Virus record (IMG/VR): IMGVR_UViG_3300032213_000993
Location: 1-34,164 of that record
DNA length: 34,164 nucleotides
Strand: one strand, 5' to 3'
Source: a virus
Shown here: positions 22,469 to 31,447 of the stretch, piece by piece
How the letters are laid out: every line of letters starts with the position of its first letter
How positions within the stretch are numbered: position 1 is the first letter of the stretch
Program-made: the position numbers and the translations under genes
The notes under the pieces: model-generated
Database searches by the model: none
What the model was told of the DNA's origin: nothing
Seen by the model: only the letters and a program-made list of their open reading frames with translations

Positions 22469-25400
22469 ATGGCTAGTCAAGAACTAAAATTAGAGCTTAA
22501 GGGCCTTTACACGTCGCCTAACAATCTATCTTCTGTACCTGAAGGTGCTTTAGAGGTTGCTAACAACGTTGTTATCGATAAGTCCAATATAGTTGAAAGC
22601 CGTAGAGGTCAAGGCCAATATGGTTCTCCTTTATCTATTGGAGCAGGACAAGTTAATAAGATCTTTAATTATGCTTCAAGTACTATCGTACATTATGACA
22701 CCAAACTGGCTTATGATAGTGGTAGTGGAACTTATGTAGATTATACAGGTACTTACACTGCTCCCACATCTACACTTAAAATGAAAAGTCTAGAAGCTTT
22801 ACGTAACTTTTACTTCACAACTGATGCCGGTGTATACAAGTTAGATAGTCTTACAGCTACTCCACGTCCTGCTGGTGTTGTTAAAGCACTATCTGGTACC
22901 TATACTACTACAGGAACTCTAGGTTTTCTAGAAGCCGATACAGCAGTAGCTTACCGTCTAGTATGGGGATATATTGATGAGAATGAGAACCTATTATTAG
23001 GAGCACCTTCTCAACGCTTAGTGGCTGTAAATAATAGTGGTGTAGATGTTGATGTTATATTAACTTATTCAATTCCAGACACTATAACCACTAGTTATTT
23101 CTATCAAATCTATAGGTCTAATGCTACTGCCACTGCTACTGATGAACCTACAGATGAACTACAACTAGTAGCTCAGGACTTTCCAACAGCAGGGCAGATC
23201 TCTGCTAAAAGCTTCACTATCACTGACATTACTCCTTACTCCTTAATGAGGGCAACACTATATACTTCTGCTTCACAGGAAGGTATAGCAAATGCTAACT
23301 ATGAACCGCCTTTTGCTGTAGATATGGATGTATTTAAGGGTTCAGCATTCTACGCAAACATTAGACAAAAACAAAGACTTACAACAACATTAATTGCTGC
23401 TGGTGAACCATCTTTAGGGTATGTATCAACCACCTCTACTACTAACTCAACCACAGCCTTAACCGGACTATTAACAGCTGCTTCGTTGGCTGTACAACAA
23501 CTCACTTATACTGCTGATACCTCTGGTAATAGTGGTAATGACATTTCAATTACTTATACTACTGGTGGTACGGCCGGTGCTGAAGTTGTGACGGTTGTAG
23601 GGAATGCTATATCTGTACAGATTCAATCTGGTGTATCTACACGAGATCAAATTAAGACTAAAGTTGACGCCTCAGTTGCCGCTTCTGCCTTAATAAGCGT
23701 TGCTACTACTGGTGCTAACGTAGCTCAGACATCTGCCACTATCCAATACCTAACTGGTGGTTTTGATACCTCTATGCTTAATATAGGTATGAGAATTATA
23801 AGAACTGGTGTACCAACGGATACACGAGTATTATCAATTACTTCTACCTCTGCTATTGTTATGACTAAAGCAGCCACGGTGACAAACTCAGGTGTAGCAA
23901 CTGAATTCCAAGATAGATTCTCTATAGGTGGAGTTGATTACTGGGCAGGCAGTTCTAACAGTGTATCTGTTAATCAATTCTTTGCTGATTCTACTGGTTC
24001 TCCAGGATATAACATCAATGCTACAGCCTTGAACCTAATCCAAATAATCAATACTAGTGCTAGTAATACCACTTTGTATGGTTATTATGTATCCGCTCTA
24101 GATGATCTACCAGGACAAATGTTGTTTGAAGAGAGATCAATTGGCGGTTCAGCATTTAGCGCAACCTCTACTAATGGTTCATCTTTTAGTCCTACACTCA
24201 CTAACACATTAATAATCTCTGGTAATACTATAGCTAACCCTACAGTAGTGACCAGTTTGGCCCACGGTTTAAGTACTGGAGCAAGTGTTACAATCACTGG
24301 TTCCAACTCTACCCCTAGCATAGACGGTACTTATACTATATCCTCAGCTACTACAGATACCTTTACAATACCGGTAAATGTCACTGTAGCTGGTACAGCT
24401 GGTTATATAGTAGCTAATGCTACACTTAAAAACAGTGAAAATGATACTAGACAAAACCGAGTAGCTATATCTAAAGCTGGTCAAGTAGAAGCAGTACCAT
24501 TGTATACATACTTTGACATTGGATCTGCTAACTTTGAAATTGAAAGGGTTGTAGCTCTTAGGGATGGTATCTTATTCTTTAAGAAAGACGGTATATTCAG
24601 GTTATCTGGCGAAAGCACAGCTAACTATACAGTATCCTTACTAGATAATACTACTGCGTTACAAGTACCTGAATCTGCTGTAGCTTTTAACAATCAAGTG
24701 TTTTTCTTTGGTGATCAAGGCATATGCTCTGTAACAGATAGTGTTCAGATCTTATCAGTACCTATTGAATCTGACCTATTAGAGTTAGCCTCTGATCAAT
24801 ATACCTACTTCAGTACAGCTTCATTCGGTGTGGCTTATGAGTCTAGTCGTCAGTATATGTTCTTTACAGTGACAGAGGAAACTGATACTTTTGCTACACA
24901 AGCTTATATTTACAATACATTAACTAAGTCCTGGACACGTTGGATAATGGATAGGACTTGTGGTATAGTTAATTCTACCACTAACAAACTCTTAATGGCT
25001 GAAGCTGATACAGGTCAAATCTTACAGGAACGTAAATCATTTACGAATAGTGACTATGCTGACAAACAGTATAGTATCGTTATCAGTTCTGTTGATAGTG
25101 AGACTCAACTTACAGTAGTTAGTGCTACTAACTTAGTTGTAGGTATGACTATCCTACAAGCTGGCGGATCTTGTATTATTACAGCAATAGATGGTGTTAC
25201 AATCACTGTAGATAACACCTCAGGTCTAGATGCTGATAGTGCGGTAGCTTACCAACCAATAGCTAACCGAATTAAATGGGCACCAATCGATGCTGGCAAT
25301 CCAGGGATACTTAAACAATACTCAGAGTGTAGTTTCTTCTTTAGGAATGCAGCTTTCTCTGAGATTACAGCTGAGTTTGAGTCAAATATAGTCGTAGGTA

Positions 25401-25636
25401 CAGTAGAAGTACCGATTACCAACATATCACTAAGAGGTTGGGGTGACTTTCCATGGGGTGAAACCGAATGGGGTGGAGACTTGGGTGGACAAACATCACT
25501 TAGGACTTATATACCACGAAATCAGCAAAGATGTTCATGGCTTAGCATAGGTTTAAGTACTGAAGAAGCATTTACTGGATTCAGTTTACAAGGTGTAAGT
25601 TTAATGTTTAATCCTATGAGTAGCAGGCACAAATAA
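22469..25636 (+). CDS. Tail nozzle/stabilisation protein
   Basis: A 1055-aa protein. The N terminus (LKGLYTSPNNLSSVPEGALE, then ANNVVIDKSNIVESRRG) is the pattern found at the start of podovirus nozzle proteins (P22 gp10 or T7 gp12 functional class). The body is beta-propeller-like, with strand patterns including FFKKDGIFRLSGES and AYIYNTLTKSWTRWIMD. Two or more inserted beta modules lie at about 315-440 and 575-650. It would form the tail tip below the adaptor. It overlaps the next gene by one base. Confidence 0.8.
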   Translation: MASQELKLELKGLYTSPNNLSSVPEGALEVANNVVIDKSNIVESRRGQGQYGSPLSIGAGQVNKIFNYASSTIVHYDTKLAYDSGSGTYVDYTGTYTAPTSTLKMKSLEALRNFYFTTDAGVYKLDSLTATPRPAGVVKALSGTYTTTGTLGFLEADTAVAYRLVWGYIDENENLLLGAPSQRLVAVNNSGVDVDVILTYSIPDTITTSYFYQIYRSNATATATDEPTDELQLVAQDFPTAGQISAKSFTITDITPYSLMRATLYTSASQEGIANANYEPPFAVDMDVFKGSAFYANIRQKQRLTTTLIAAGEPSLGYVSTTSTTNSTTALTGLLTAASLAVQQLTYTADTSGNSGNDISITYTTGGTAGAEVVTVVGNAISVQIQSGVSTRDQIKTKVDASVAASALISVATTGANVAQTSATIQYLTGGFDTSMLNIGMRIIRTGVPTDTRVLSITSTSAIVMTKAATVTNSGVATEFQDRFSIGGVDYWAGSSNSVSVNQFFADSTGSPGYNINATALNLIQIINTSASNTTLYGYYVSALDDLPGQMLFEERSIGGSAFSATSTNGSSFSPTLTNTLIISGNTIANPTVVTSLAHGLSTGASVTITGSNSTPSIDGTYTISSATTDTFTIPVNVTVAGTAGYIVANATLKNSENDTRQNRVAISKAGQVEAVPLYTYFDIGSANFEIERVVALRDGILFFKKDGIFRLSGESTANYTVSLLDNTTALQVPESAVAFNNQVFFFGDQGICSVTDSVQILSVPIESDLLELASDQYTYFSTASFGVAYESSRQYMFFTVTEETDTFATQAYIYNTLTKSWTRWIMDRTCGIVNSTTNKLLMAEADTGQILQERKSFTNSDYADKQYSIVISSVDSETQLTVVSATNLVVGMTILQAGGSCIITAIDGVTITVDNTSGLDADSAVAYQPIANRIKWAPIDAGNPGILKQYSECSFFFRNAAFSEITAEFESNIVVGTVEVPITNISLRGWGDFPWGETEWGGDLGGQTSLRTYIPRNQQRCSWLSIGLSTEEAFTGFSLQGVSLMFNPMSSRHK

Positions 25637-26034
25637 TGAAATTACCTAATCAAAATAGGATCTTACGAGAAGATCTCAAAGATGCTCCAGAATGGGTAAC
25701 AGCTATTATTGAACCATTGAATGCTTTTATGCAAAATGTATACCAAGCCCTTAATAAGAATATAGATGAGAACAATACAGCGTCACAGGTTAAAGAACTC
25801 ACTTATGTCACTACAGCAGCTTATCCTACAGCTGTTGATGTTGAGTTTCAAAGTACACTTAAAACCAAGGCTACTGGCCTTTCTATCCTACAGATAGTCG
25901 AAAAGAGTAACTATACACCACCTCCTGGACCATGTTACGTACCTTGGGTGGAAAACAACGGGGTAATAGTAGTTAAGGCTATTACTGGTCTAGAGGCCTC
26001 AAAAACCTATACTATTAGGCTACGAGTAACCTAA
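25636..26034 (+). CDS. Small virion protein after the nozzle, 132 aa
   Basis: The N-terminal helix (MKLPNQNRILREDLKDAPEW) and second helix (PLNAFMQNVYQALNKNIDEN) are followed by a beta-rich C-terminal domain (DVEFQSTLKTKATGLSILQI; YTIRLRV). It is translationally coupled to the nozzle gene through TAATG. Similar small proteins next to podovirus nozzle genes are virion components, so a tail accessory role is likely. No named family. Confidence 0.65.
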   Translation: MKLPNQNRILREDLKDAPEWVTAIIEPLNAFMQNVYQALNKNIDENNTASQVKELTYVTTAAYPTAVDVEFQSTLKTKATGLSILQIVEKSNYTPPPGPCYVPWVENNGVIVVKAITGLEASKTYTIRLRVT

Positions 26035-26035
26035 T

Positions 26036-26045
26036 TAATACTTTA
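26036..26045 (+). promoter_or_regulatory. TAATACTTTA element 7
   Basis: Exact 10-mer preceded by T, one base after the previous stop codon and 21 bases before the next ATG, with GAGGAG between. Confidence 0.65.
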
Positions 26046-26066
26046 TTAGTGACAGAGGAGACTTAA

Positions 26067-27542
26067 ATGGCTTTTGTAGAAGACGAACAAGAAAAGAAAA
26101 AGCAAGACGAAGGCCAACCAATTACAACTGGTGCTGGTAGTCATATTATATCTGGTGAAGGTGGTGGAGATGCTGGCTCTCAAGGTACAGCTCCACAAGC
26201 CCCTGGTAACTTTGTAGGTATTCAGAAGTATATAGATGCTAATAAGTCACAAACTAGTGAATTAGCTAGTAGATTGGGTGATACAGTATCAACTGGTATA
26301 CAAACAGCTAACGATACAATTAATAATGAAGGTGATACATTTACAGGTACAGTTAAAGGTTCAGCCAACTATGATCCAACAAACCCTGCGAATGCTACTG
26401 AGACTAGACCAACATTAAACTTACAAGACATAGCTAATGATCCTGATCAGTCACAAGCTTGGCAAGATACTGTTGGAGGTGTATATACAGGACCAGAAAA
26501 ATTTGTGCCTAGTCAAACAGTTAGCGATACAACTAAAAAAGCTGAAACAACTACTGGATTAGCTGGTACTTCTGAAGGTTTAGGGCAATTAACTAATCAA
26601 GCCTATGATCCTAATAAACGTGCTACTACTGGTGGTAGTATGTTAAATCAAGCTTTATTAAAGTCTGATCCTAATGCTAGGACAACTATTAATAACGCAG
26701 TAACTAAACTACCAACTATAGCTGAGACTTTAAGTGGTGTTTTAGAAGGCACTAATAAAACAGTTGCCGACGTAAAAGAGCGTAATAAGAAATTAGGCGA
26801 TGAAATTAAAAATAAGCCTATTGAAGCTGCTACCGCCATTGCTAGTGCTCCCCATACCGATACTGTGAATGAAATTGTTACCGGAGCTAGAGATACAGCT
26901 AAGGGGATTAAAGACTATATTAGTAGTGAATTTAATAAAGGTAAGGGAAAAGCTAACTTCAACTTAACTCCAGCTCAACTGGAAAGTTTAGGTATGACTG
27001 CTGAACAATGGGGACCTATTGCTCAAAGATTAGGCACAGTTAGAGATAATTATAGTGATTTTGAACCATGGGATTTTAATTCGTGGTTTGATGATGCTGA
27101 TCCAGCAGCAGGTATAACACCTGGTAACTCAATGAGTGATGATGAATATAGTAAGATTGTATCTTTATATAAACTAGCTGGTCAACAACCACCTGCCAGA
27201 GAAGCTAGACCTAAAGTAACAGCTATGAAGTTTAATCCAGCTAAATTCGAGACATGGATTAAGGATTATGTGGCTAGAAATGTTAATAAGAACGCTCCTC
27301 CAGCTCCGGAAGCACCAGGGCCAAATACAAGTGGTGGTTTTCAGCCAAATCAACCTAGTAGTCCTAATCCTCCAGGGTATGTACCTGGTGGTACTATCAA
27401 CATTGATCCGAATGTTGGTAACGGTGGCTTTCAAACATTTCCTAGCCAACCAGCTCCTCCACCACCTCCAAGTAATCCAGGTAATCCTCCAGGGTATGTA
27501 CCAGGTGGTACTTTAGAGATAGATCCAGGTGCTTGGTGGTAA
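26067..27542 (+). CDS. Internal virion-type protein with proline-rich tail
   Basis: A 491-aa hydrophilic protein with long Ala/Thr/Asn-rich helical stretches, a compact domain around 290-385 (NFNLTPAQLESLGMTAEQWG; DDEYSKIVSLYKLAGQQPP), then a proline- and glycine-rich tail from about 405. The tail repeats NPPGYVPGGT-x-x-IDP twice around a PAPPPPPS stretch and ends AWW. It is the first gene of the internal-virion unit. A role as an ejection or tail-plug protein is inferred from position and composition only. Confidence 0.65.
   Translation: MAFVEDEQEKKKQDEGQPITTGAGSHIISGEGGGDAGSQGTAPQAPGNFVGIQKYIDANKSQTSELASRLGDTVSTGIQTANDTINNEGDTFTGTVKGSANYDPTNPANATETRPTLNLQDIANDPDQSQAWQDTVGGVYTGPEKFVPSQTVSDTTKKAETTTGLAGTSEGLGQLTNQAYDPNKRATTGGSMLNQALLKSDPNARTTINNAVTKLPTIAETLSGVLEGTNKTVADVKERNKKLGDEIKNKPIEAATAIASAPHTDTVNEIVTGARDTAKGIKDYISSEFNKGKGKANFNLTPAQLESLGMTAEQWGPIAQRLGTVRDNYSDFEPWDFNSWFDDADPAAGITPGNSMSDDEYSKIVSLYKLAGQQPPAREARPKVTAMKFNPAKFETWIKDYVARNVNKNAPPAPEAPGPNTSGGFQPNQPSSPNPPGYVPGGTINIDPNVGNGGFQTFPSQPAPPPPPSNPGNPPGYVPGGTLEIDPGAWW
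27366..27395 (+). repeat. NPPGYVPGGT repeat, copy 1
   Basis: A 30-bp segment encoding NPPGYVPGGT, matching 27483-27512 at 29 of 30 bases, in the same frame and 117 bp apart. Confidence 0.85.
27483..27512 (+). repeat. NPPGYVPGGT repeat, copy 2
   Basis: Second copy of the 30-bp segment near the C terminus of the proline-rich tail. The near-perfect DNA match suggests a recent duplication or ongoing recombination. Confidence 0.85.
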
Positions 27543-27588
27543 AAGCAGTATTTCGAATTAACTAATTTAAGAAACAAAGAGGACAATA

Positions 27589-28779
27589 ATGGGACTATTC
27601 GATAATTTAACAAACGGTATTACCGATACTTTTTCAGGCGGTCAATATAAAAAGGCCGATAAAAGTTCACAACAAGGTGTTGATGTTTGGGAAAACTTAC
27701 AAACCCCAGAGTTATCAGATCTTCAGGTTGAACTTGAAGATGCTATCTATAGAGGTGATGTCACTGTAGAGCAAGCTCAGCAGATCTTACAAGATCGTTC
27801 TCAAATGTACGGTATCTCTTTAGATCCTAAGTTTAAAGAAGCCCAGATGAATGCTTTACAATCCTTACAGGACATAGGCCAAAATAAGGGTCTAACTGAT
27901 ATGGATAGGGCACAACTATCTAAAATTCAATCACAAGAAGCAGCACAACAGCGCGGTAGTCGTGAGGCAATCCTCCAGAATGCCCAAGCCAGGGGTATGG
28001 GTGGAAGCGGCCTAGAATTGATGTCTCAACTCCAGAATCAACAATCCTCTGCTGATAGACAAGCTGCTAGAGATACAGATGTTGCTGGCATGGCTCAACA
28101 AAGAGCTTTACAGGCATTACAATCTGCTGGTCAGTTGGGTACGCAGTATAGTGACCAGTCATTTGGTCAACAAGCCGCTATTGCTGGTGCTCAGGATCGT
28201 ATTAATCAATTTAATACGCAATCTGGTAATGAAATGAGTATGTGGAATACTGGACAGAAAAATCTAGGTCATACGAGAGATGCCAATACAAAACAAGATG
28301 TTTCTAATATGAATACTGATATACGTAATAGAGAAAAAACACACAATGCTGGTGCTGTTCAACAAGATTATGATAATAGGTATCGTAAAACTGGTGGTCA
28401 AAGTGGAGCATACCAAAGTAGAGCAGGGATACAGTCTACCCAAGGTGATAAGAATGTAGATATGTGGGGCAACGTTATCGAAACTGGTGGCAAAGCGTAT
28501 GCTGCGTCTGACGAGAGAGTTAAAACTGACGTTGAAAAGTTTGATTCTAGCGACTTCCTCAATAGTTTGACTGGGTATAAGTACAACTACAAAGATCAAA
28601 CTAAGCACGGTAAGGGGCCTCAAGTAGGTGTAATGGCTCAGGATTTAGAAAAAGGTGCTCCACAAGCTGTTTCTACTGACGCAGATGGCACAAAAGTTGT
28701 GGATTACAATAAATTAGGTGGGCCAATCCTAGCTAGCTTAGCTGACCTTAACAAAAAAGTCAAGAAGATGGAGAAATAA
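27589..28779 (+). CDS. Internal virion protein with C-terminal S74-type chaperone domain
   Basis: A 396-aa protein. Residues about 40-300 are Gln/Ala/Asp/Asn-rich and helical, typical of podovirus internal or ejection proteins. The last 90 residues start with SDERVKTDVEKF (S307, K312) and contain YKYNYKD, PQVGVMAQDLEKGAPQAV and VVDYNKL, the pattern of the peptidase S74 / intramolecular chaperone domain. In tail spikes this domain drives trimer folding and cuts itself off just before the Ser. Here it ends a non-fibre protein. The Shine-Dalgarno AAAGAGGACAAT precedes the ATG. Confidence 0.8.
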   Translation: MGLFDNLTNGITDTFSGGQYKKADKSSQQGVDVWENLQTPELSDLQVELEDAIYRGDVTVEQAQQILQDRSQMYGISLDPKFKEAQMNALQSLQDIGQNKGLTDMDRAQLSKIQSQEAAQQRGSREAILQNAQARGMGGSGLELMSQLQNQQSSADRQAARDTDVAGMAQQRALQALQSAGQLGTQYSDQSFGQQAAIAGAQDRINQFNTQSGNEMSMWNTGQKNLGHTRDANTKQDVSNMNTDIRNREKTHNAGAVQQDYDNRYRKTGGQSGAYQSRAGIQSTQGDKNVDMWGNVIETGGKAYAASDERVKTDVEKFDSSDFLNSLTGYKYNYKDQTKHGKGPQVGVMAQDLEKGAPQAVSTDADGTKVVDYNKLGGPILASLADLNKKVKKMEK

Positions 28780-28780
28780 T

Positions 28781-30085
28781 ATGGATCAAGATCAAGAAAT
28801 AATTGACTATGCATTATCACGCAATCCTAATGTTGATCCTGAATCTATTAGAAGTAAGATTGCTATTGTTCGTCAATCTAACCCAGGTGTATCTAACCAA
28901 CAGATTATACAGTCTATTACGGCACATGCTGATAACATGGATGCCAAAAGATCTAATATGGTTAAAGATAGCGTATTAACTAAATATGCTGACTCTTTTA
29001 GTCCTGAAGCACGAGCTAAACTAGTAAAGGCCAATGAAGAAGCCGCTAGTCCTATTGCTGCTGCCATATCCGGTTTTGGAGCTGGTTTAAGGGGTAAGAG
29101 TCAAAGTGAAGCATATAATTCAGCCATGACTGCTGCTCAAGCTAATACCAAGGATGCTTTAGATCAGTTTGACTTAGGTAAGAAGTCATCCAGAGAAGAT
29201 TATGCATTTGATCAACAGCAACGTAAAGATGCCCAAGATACTGAAATGTATGGTATTAATAAAACTCGTGGTGATTTTGACTTCCAACAGAAGCAAACTA
29301 AAGCTGGTAGAGAAGAAGCAGATTATGCCTTAGAACAAGAAAAGAAAGCTAGGGAATTAGATCCTAGTTCAGAAGAATCTAAGATAGCACAATCATTAGC
29401 AAAAGAAATGATGCCATCTCAGGACTTCTCTAAGGTACCTGCTGCTAGACTTAAAGAATTACTTCCTACAATTGTTAAAAAGTATGACATTCAGACTGAG
29501 AAGCAGAATAAAGCTATAGCTGCCCAAGATAGAGCAATAGCAGCACAAGATAGAAAGACTCTAGCTGAAGAGAAAGTTAAAGCAATAGCAGCTGAGAAAA
29601 CTAGGCCATCTGATAAACAAATTGAAGTCTTCACTGACTTTGAAACTGCTACATCTGATCTTAACAACCTTTTAGCCTCACTAGGCAACAAGAGTGAATG
29701 GACAGGGGCTATTGATGCCCAGATTCCTGATATGCTAGTCGGCGATGATCAGGTAGCGTGGCGATCTGCTGTAGGTAAATATAAAGATGCGTACAGAAAA
29801 GCCATCACTGGTGCAGGAGCTGGCCCTAATGAAATCGCTATCTTAGAGACAAGGCTTCCTACCGCTTCAGATACCCTAGCTAACTTTAAAGCCAAATCTA
29901 ATGAAGCCCTAAGGGAATTACAGAGACGAAGAGAAATCTACGCATCAAACCTTGAAAAAGGTGGTAAAGATGTCAGTAAGTTTAAAACTGATAGATACCC
30001 ATTAAAACTTAGAAAAGATGGTAACACGGCAACTATTTCTAGCGAACAAGAAGAAAGAGATGCTCGATCTAAAGGATGGAACTAA
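28781..30085 (+). CDS. Internal virion (DNA ejection) protein, 434 aa
   Basis: A long helical protein with a start region LSRNPNVDPESIRSKIAIV, a Gly/Ala stretch SPIAAAISGFGAGLRG at about 91-106, and a large Gln/Asp/Lys coiled-coil centre including the repeated KAIAAQDRAIAAQDRK. The C-terminal domain contains GAGAGPNEIAILETRLPTAS, a pattern seen in podovirus ejection proteins. It would be packed in the head and pass into the cell with DNA. It starts one base after the previous stop and ends directly at the next start. Confidence 0.75.
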   Translation: MDQDQEIIDYALSRNPNVDPESIRSKIAIVRQSNPGVSNQQIIQSITAHADNMDAKRSNMVKDSVLTKYADSFSPEARAKLVKANEEAASPIAAAISGFGAGLRGKSQSEAYNSAMTAAQANTKDALDQFDLGKKSSREDYAFDQQQRKDAQDTEMYGINKTRGDFDFQQKQTKAGREEADYALEQEKKARELDPSSEESKIAQSLAKEMMPSQDFSKVPAARLKELLPTIVKKYDIQTEKQNKAIAAQDRAIAAQDRKTLAEEKVKAIAAEKTRPSDKQIEVFTDFETATSDLNNLLASLGNKSEWTGAIDAQIPDMLVGDDQVAWRSAVGKYKDAYRKAITGAGAGPNEIAILETRLPTASDTLANFKAKSNEALRELQRRREIYASNLEKGGKDVSKFKTDRYPLKLRKDGNTATISSEQEERDARSKGWN

Positions 30086-31057
30086 ATGGGTTGGGAAGAT
30101 ACTATTACTAAAGACACAGAATCTGAAGCTCCTGCCAATGGGTGGGAAGCTACTATCACTAAAGATGCTCCCAAAGTATCAGAATTAGAGTCTGGTGTTA
30201 GAGGATTAGCTCAGGGTGCTAGTTTAGGGTATTCAGATGAACTTACTGGTGGAATAGAAGCACTGTGGGACAAAGCCATAAATGGCGATAAGACAGCTCT
30301 AGTTGAATTATATAGAAAAAACAGGGATGAGTCAAGGGCTAATAACAAAATAGCTCAGGAAGCCAATCCTGGTGTTTATGGGACTGGTCAAGTTGCTGGT
30401 GCTATAGGTACTGGTATTGCTACTGGTGGTTCTCTACCAGCATTAGCAGGTGTAGGTGCTGCTCAAGGTTTAGGCAATTCTGAAGCTGACCTCACTCAAG
30501 GTGATGTTGGTGGTGCAGTTAGAGATACTGCTATAGGCACTGGAATTGGTGTAGTAACTGCTGGAGCAGGTAAAGCTTTAGGTGCTTTAGGATCTAAGGT
30601 GATGCCTAAGGTTACAAATGTATTAGAAGATGTAGCTACGGCTCCTATGGGTCAATCTGGCTCTCAAATGGGTAATGTAGCAGGTGCTATTAATAAAGTT
30701 GGTAAAGTCGGATCATATTTAGATGATGTTCAAGATAAAGTAGTTTCATCTATGGTACCAGAAGGTATGAAAAAGGGTGTTAGTTCACCTTTAGCCAATA
30801 TGGTTGAATCAGGTTTAGCTTTAGGTCCTGTTGGAGTAAAAATCCAAGCTGGTATTCAAGGTGCTAAATTTGCTCCACAAATAGCCCAGAAGACTGCTCA
30901 ACTCACACTAGAACAAATAATACCTAAAATGGGTAGATTTTCTCAAGTGTTATCCGATGCTGCCCAAAGGGGTGCCTCTAGTTTAGCGGCTTCGGATTAC
31001 GTATTACAGCAGCAGGATCCAGAGTATAGGGAATTGAAGCGAAAAGCACAAGAATAA
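30086..31057 (+). CDS. Internal virion (DNA ejection) protein, 323 aa
   Basis: A protein with a duplicated start (GWEDTITKDTE and GWEATITKDAP), then a Gly/Ala-rich hydrophobic centre (AGAIGTGIATGGSLPALAG; GTGIGVVTAGAGKALGAL) that could insert in membranes, and a C terminus QRGASSLAASDYVLQQQDPE. This composition fits P22 gp20/gp16-class ejection proteins that build a trans-envelope channel. It is the last of three consecutive internal-virion genes. The stop TAA begins element 8. Confidence 0.75.
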   Translation: MGWEDTITKDTESEAPANGWEATITKDAPKVSELESGVRGLAQGASLGYSDELTGGIEALWDKAINGDKTALVELYRKNRDESRANNKIAQEANPGVYGTGQVAGAIGTGIATGGSLPALAGVGAAQGLGNSEADLTQGDVGGAVRDTAIGTGIGVVTAGAGKALGALGSKVMPKVTNVLEDVATAPMGQSGSQMGNVAGAINKVGKVGSYLDDVQDKVVSSMVPEGMKKGVSSPLANMVESGLALGPVGVKIQAGIQGAKFAPQIAQKTAQLTLEQIIPKMGRFSQVLSDAAQRGASSLAASDYVLQQQDPEYRELKRKAQE

Positions 31058-31064
31058 TACTTTA
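31055..31064 (+). promoter_or_regulatory. TAATACTTTA element 8
   Basis: Exact 10-mer, the only copy preceded by A rather than T. Its TAA is the stop codon of the ejection gene, and the next ATG is 17 bases further on. It gives the last small late gene its own element. Confidence 0.65.
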
Positions 31065-31081
31065 GTATATAAGGAGATTTT

Positions 31082-31378
31082 ATGAAAGACATTGATTTAC
31101 ACGCTATCGTATCTAAATTAGAGAGTATAGATAATAAAATTGATAAGTTAGATACAAGAGTTGACTCTATCGATGTCACCTTAGCTAAACAGCATGTAAG
31201 TCTAGAGGATCATAAACGTCGTTCTGAGGCTAATGAGAAGGCTGTAGAAATTCTTAAGGAAGAAGTTAAACCTATAGTATCACATGTATATTTAATGGGT
31301 GTATTCGGTAAAATAGCTTTAGTAATCCTAGGGTCTGGCGCAGTAGGTAAATTAATTTCTCTTTTAATGGCTCAATAA
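31082..31378 (+). CDS. Coiled-coil protein with C-terminal membrane anchor
   Basis: A 98-aa protein. Residues 1-70 form a clear heptad coiled coil (SKLESIDNKIDKLDTRVDSI), followed by one C-terminal hydrophobic segment (GVFGKIALVILGSGAVGKLI). This is the layout of XhlA-type hemolysin/holin-associated proteins and of some phage virion membrane proteins. It is the last gene of the late strand, under its own TAATACTTTA element, with the Shine-Dalgarno AAGGAGA. A role in lysis or in anchoring at the membrane is possible. Confidence 0.7.
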   Translation: MKDIDLHAIVSKLESIDNKIDKLDTRVDSIDVTLAKQHVSLEDHKRRSEANEKAVEILKEEVKPIVSHVYLMGVFGKIALVILGSGAVGKLISLLMAQ

Positions 31379-31398
31379 CCACATCCTTGTGGTATAAT
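31378..31398 (+). promoter_or_regulatory. Palindrome with extended -10-like element
   Basis: ACCACA (31378-31383) and TGTGGT (31388-31393) form a perfect 6-bp palindrome around TCCT. The right arm runs into TATAAT (31393-31398), giving TGTGGTATAAT, which also occurs at the two divergent promoters near 32040 and 32120. Transcription from here would meet the terminator after about 40 bases. It may be an operator or a short-RNA promoter. Confidence 0.4.
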
Positions 31399-31414
31399 CA
31401 TATTACTCCTATAT

Positions 31415-31447
31415 CCCTGGCTAGTTTACTAGCTGGGGTTTTTATTT
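31415..31447 (+). terminator. Rho-independent terminator ending the late strand
   Basis: CCCTGGCTAG (31415-31424) pairs with CTAGCTGGGG (31429-31438) with two G-T wobbles and a TTTA loop, followed by TTTTTATTT. It closes the whole + strand virion block and overlaps the end of the convergent membrane-protein gene. Confidence 0.9.

Noticed and set aside
2996-31064. TAATACTTTA as T7-type RNA polymerase promoters
   Set aside because: It starts like the T7 promoter (TAATAC), but conservation stops after 10-11 bases, and no phage RNA polymerase gene is present. A longer conserved block would be expected.
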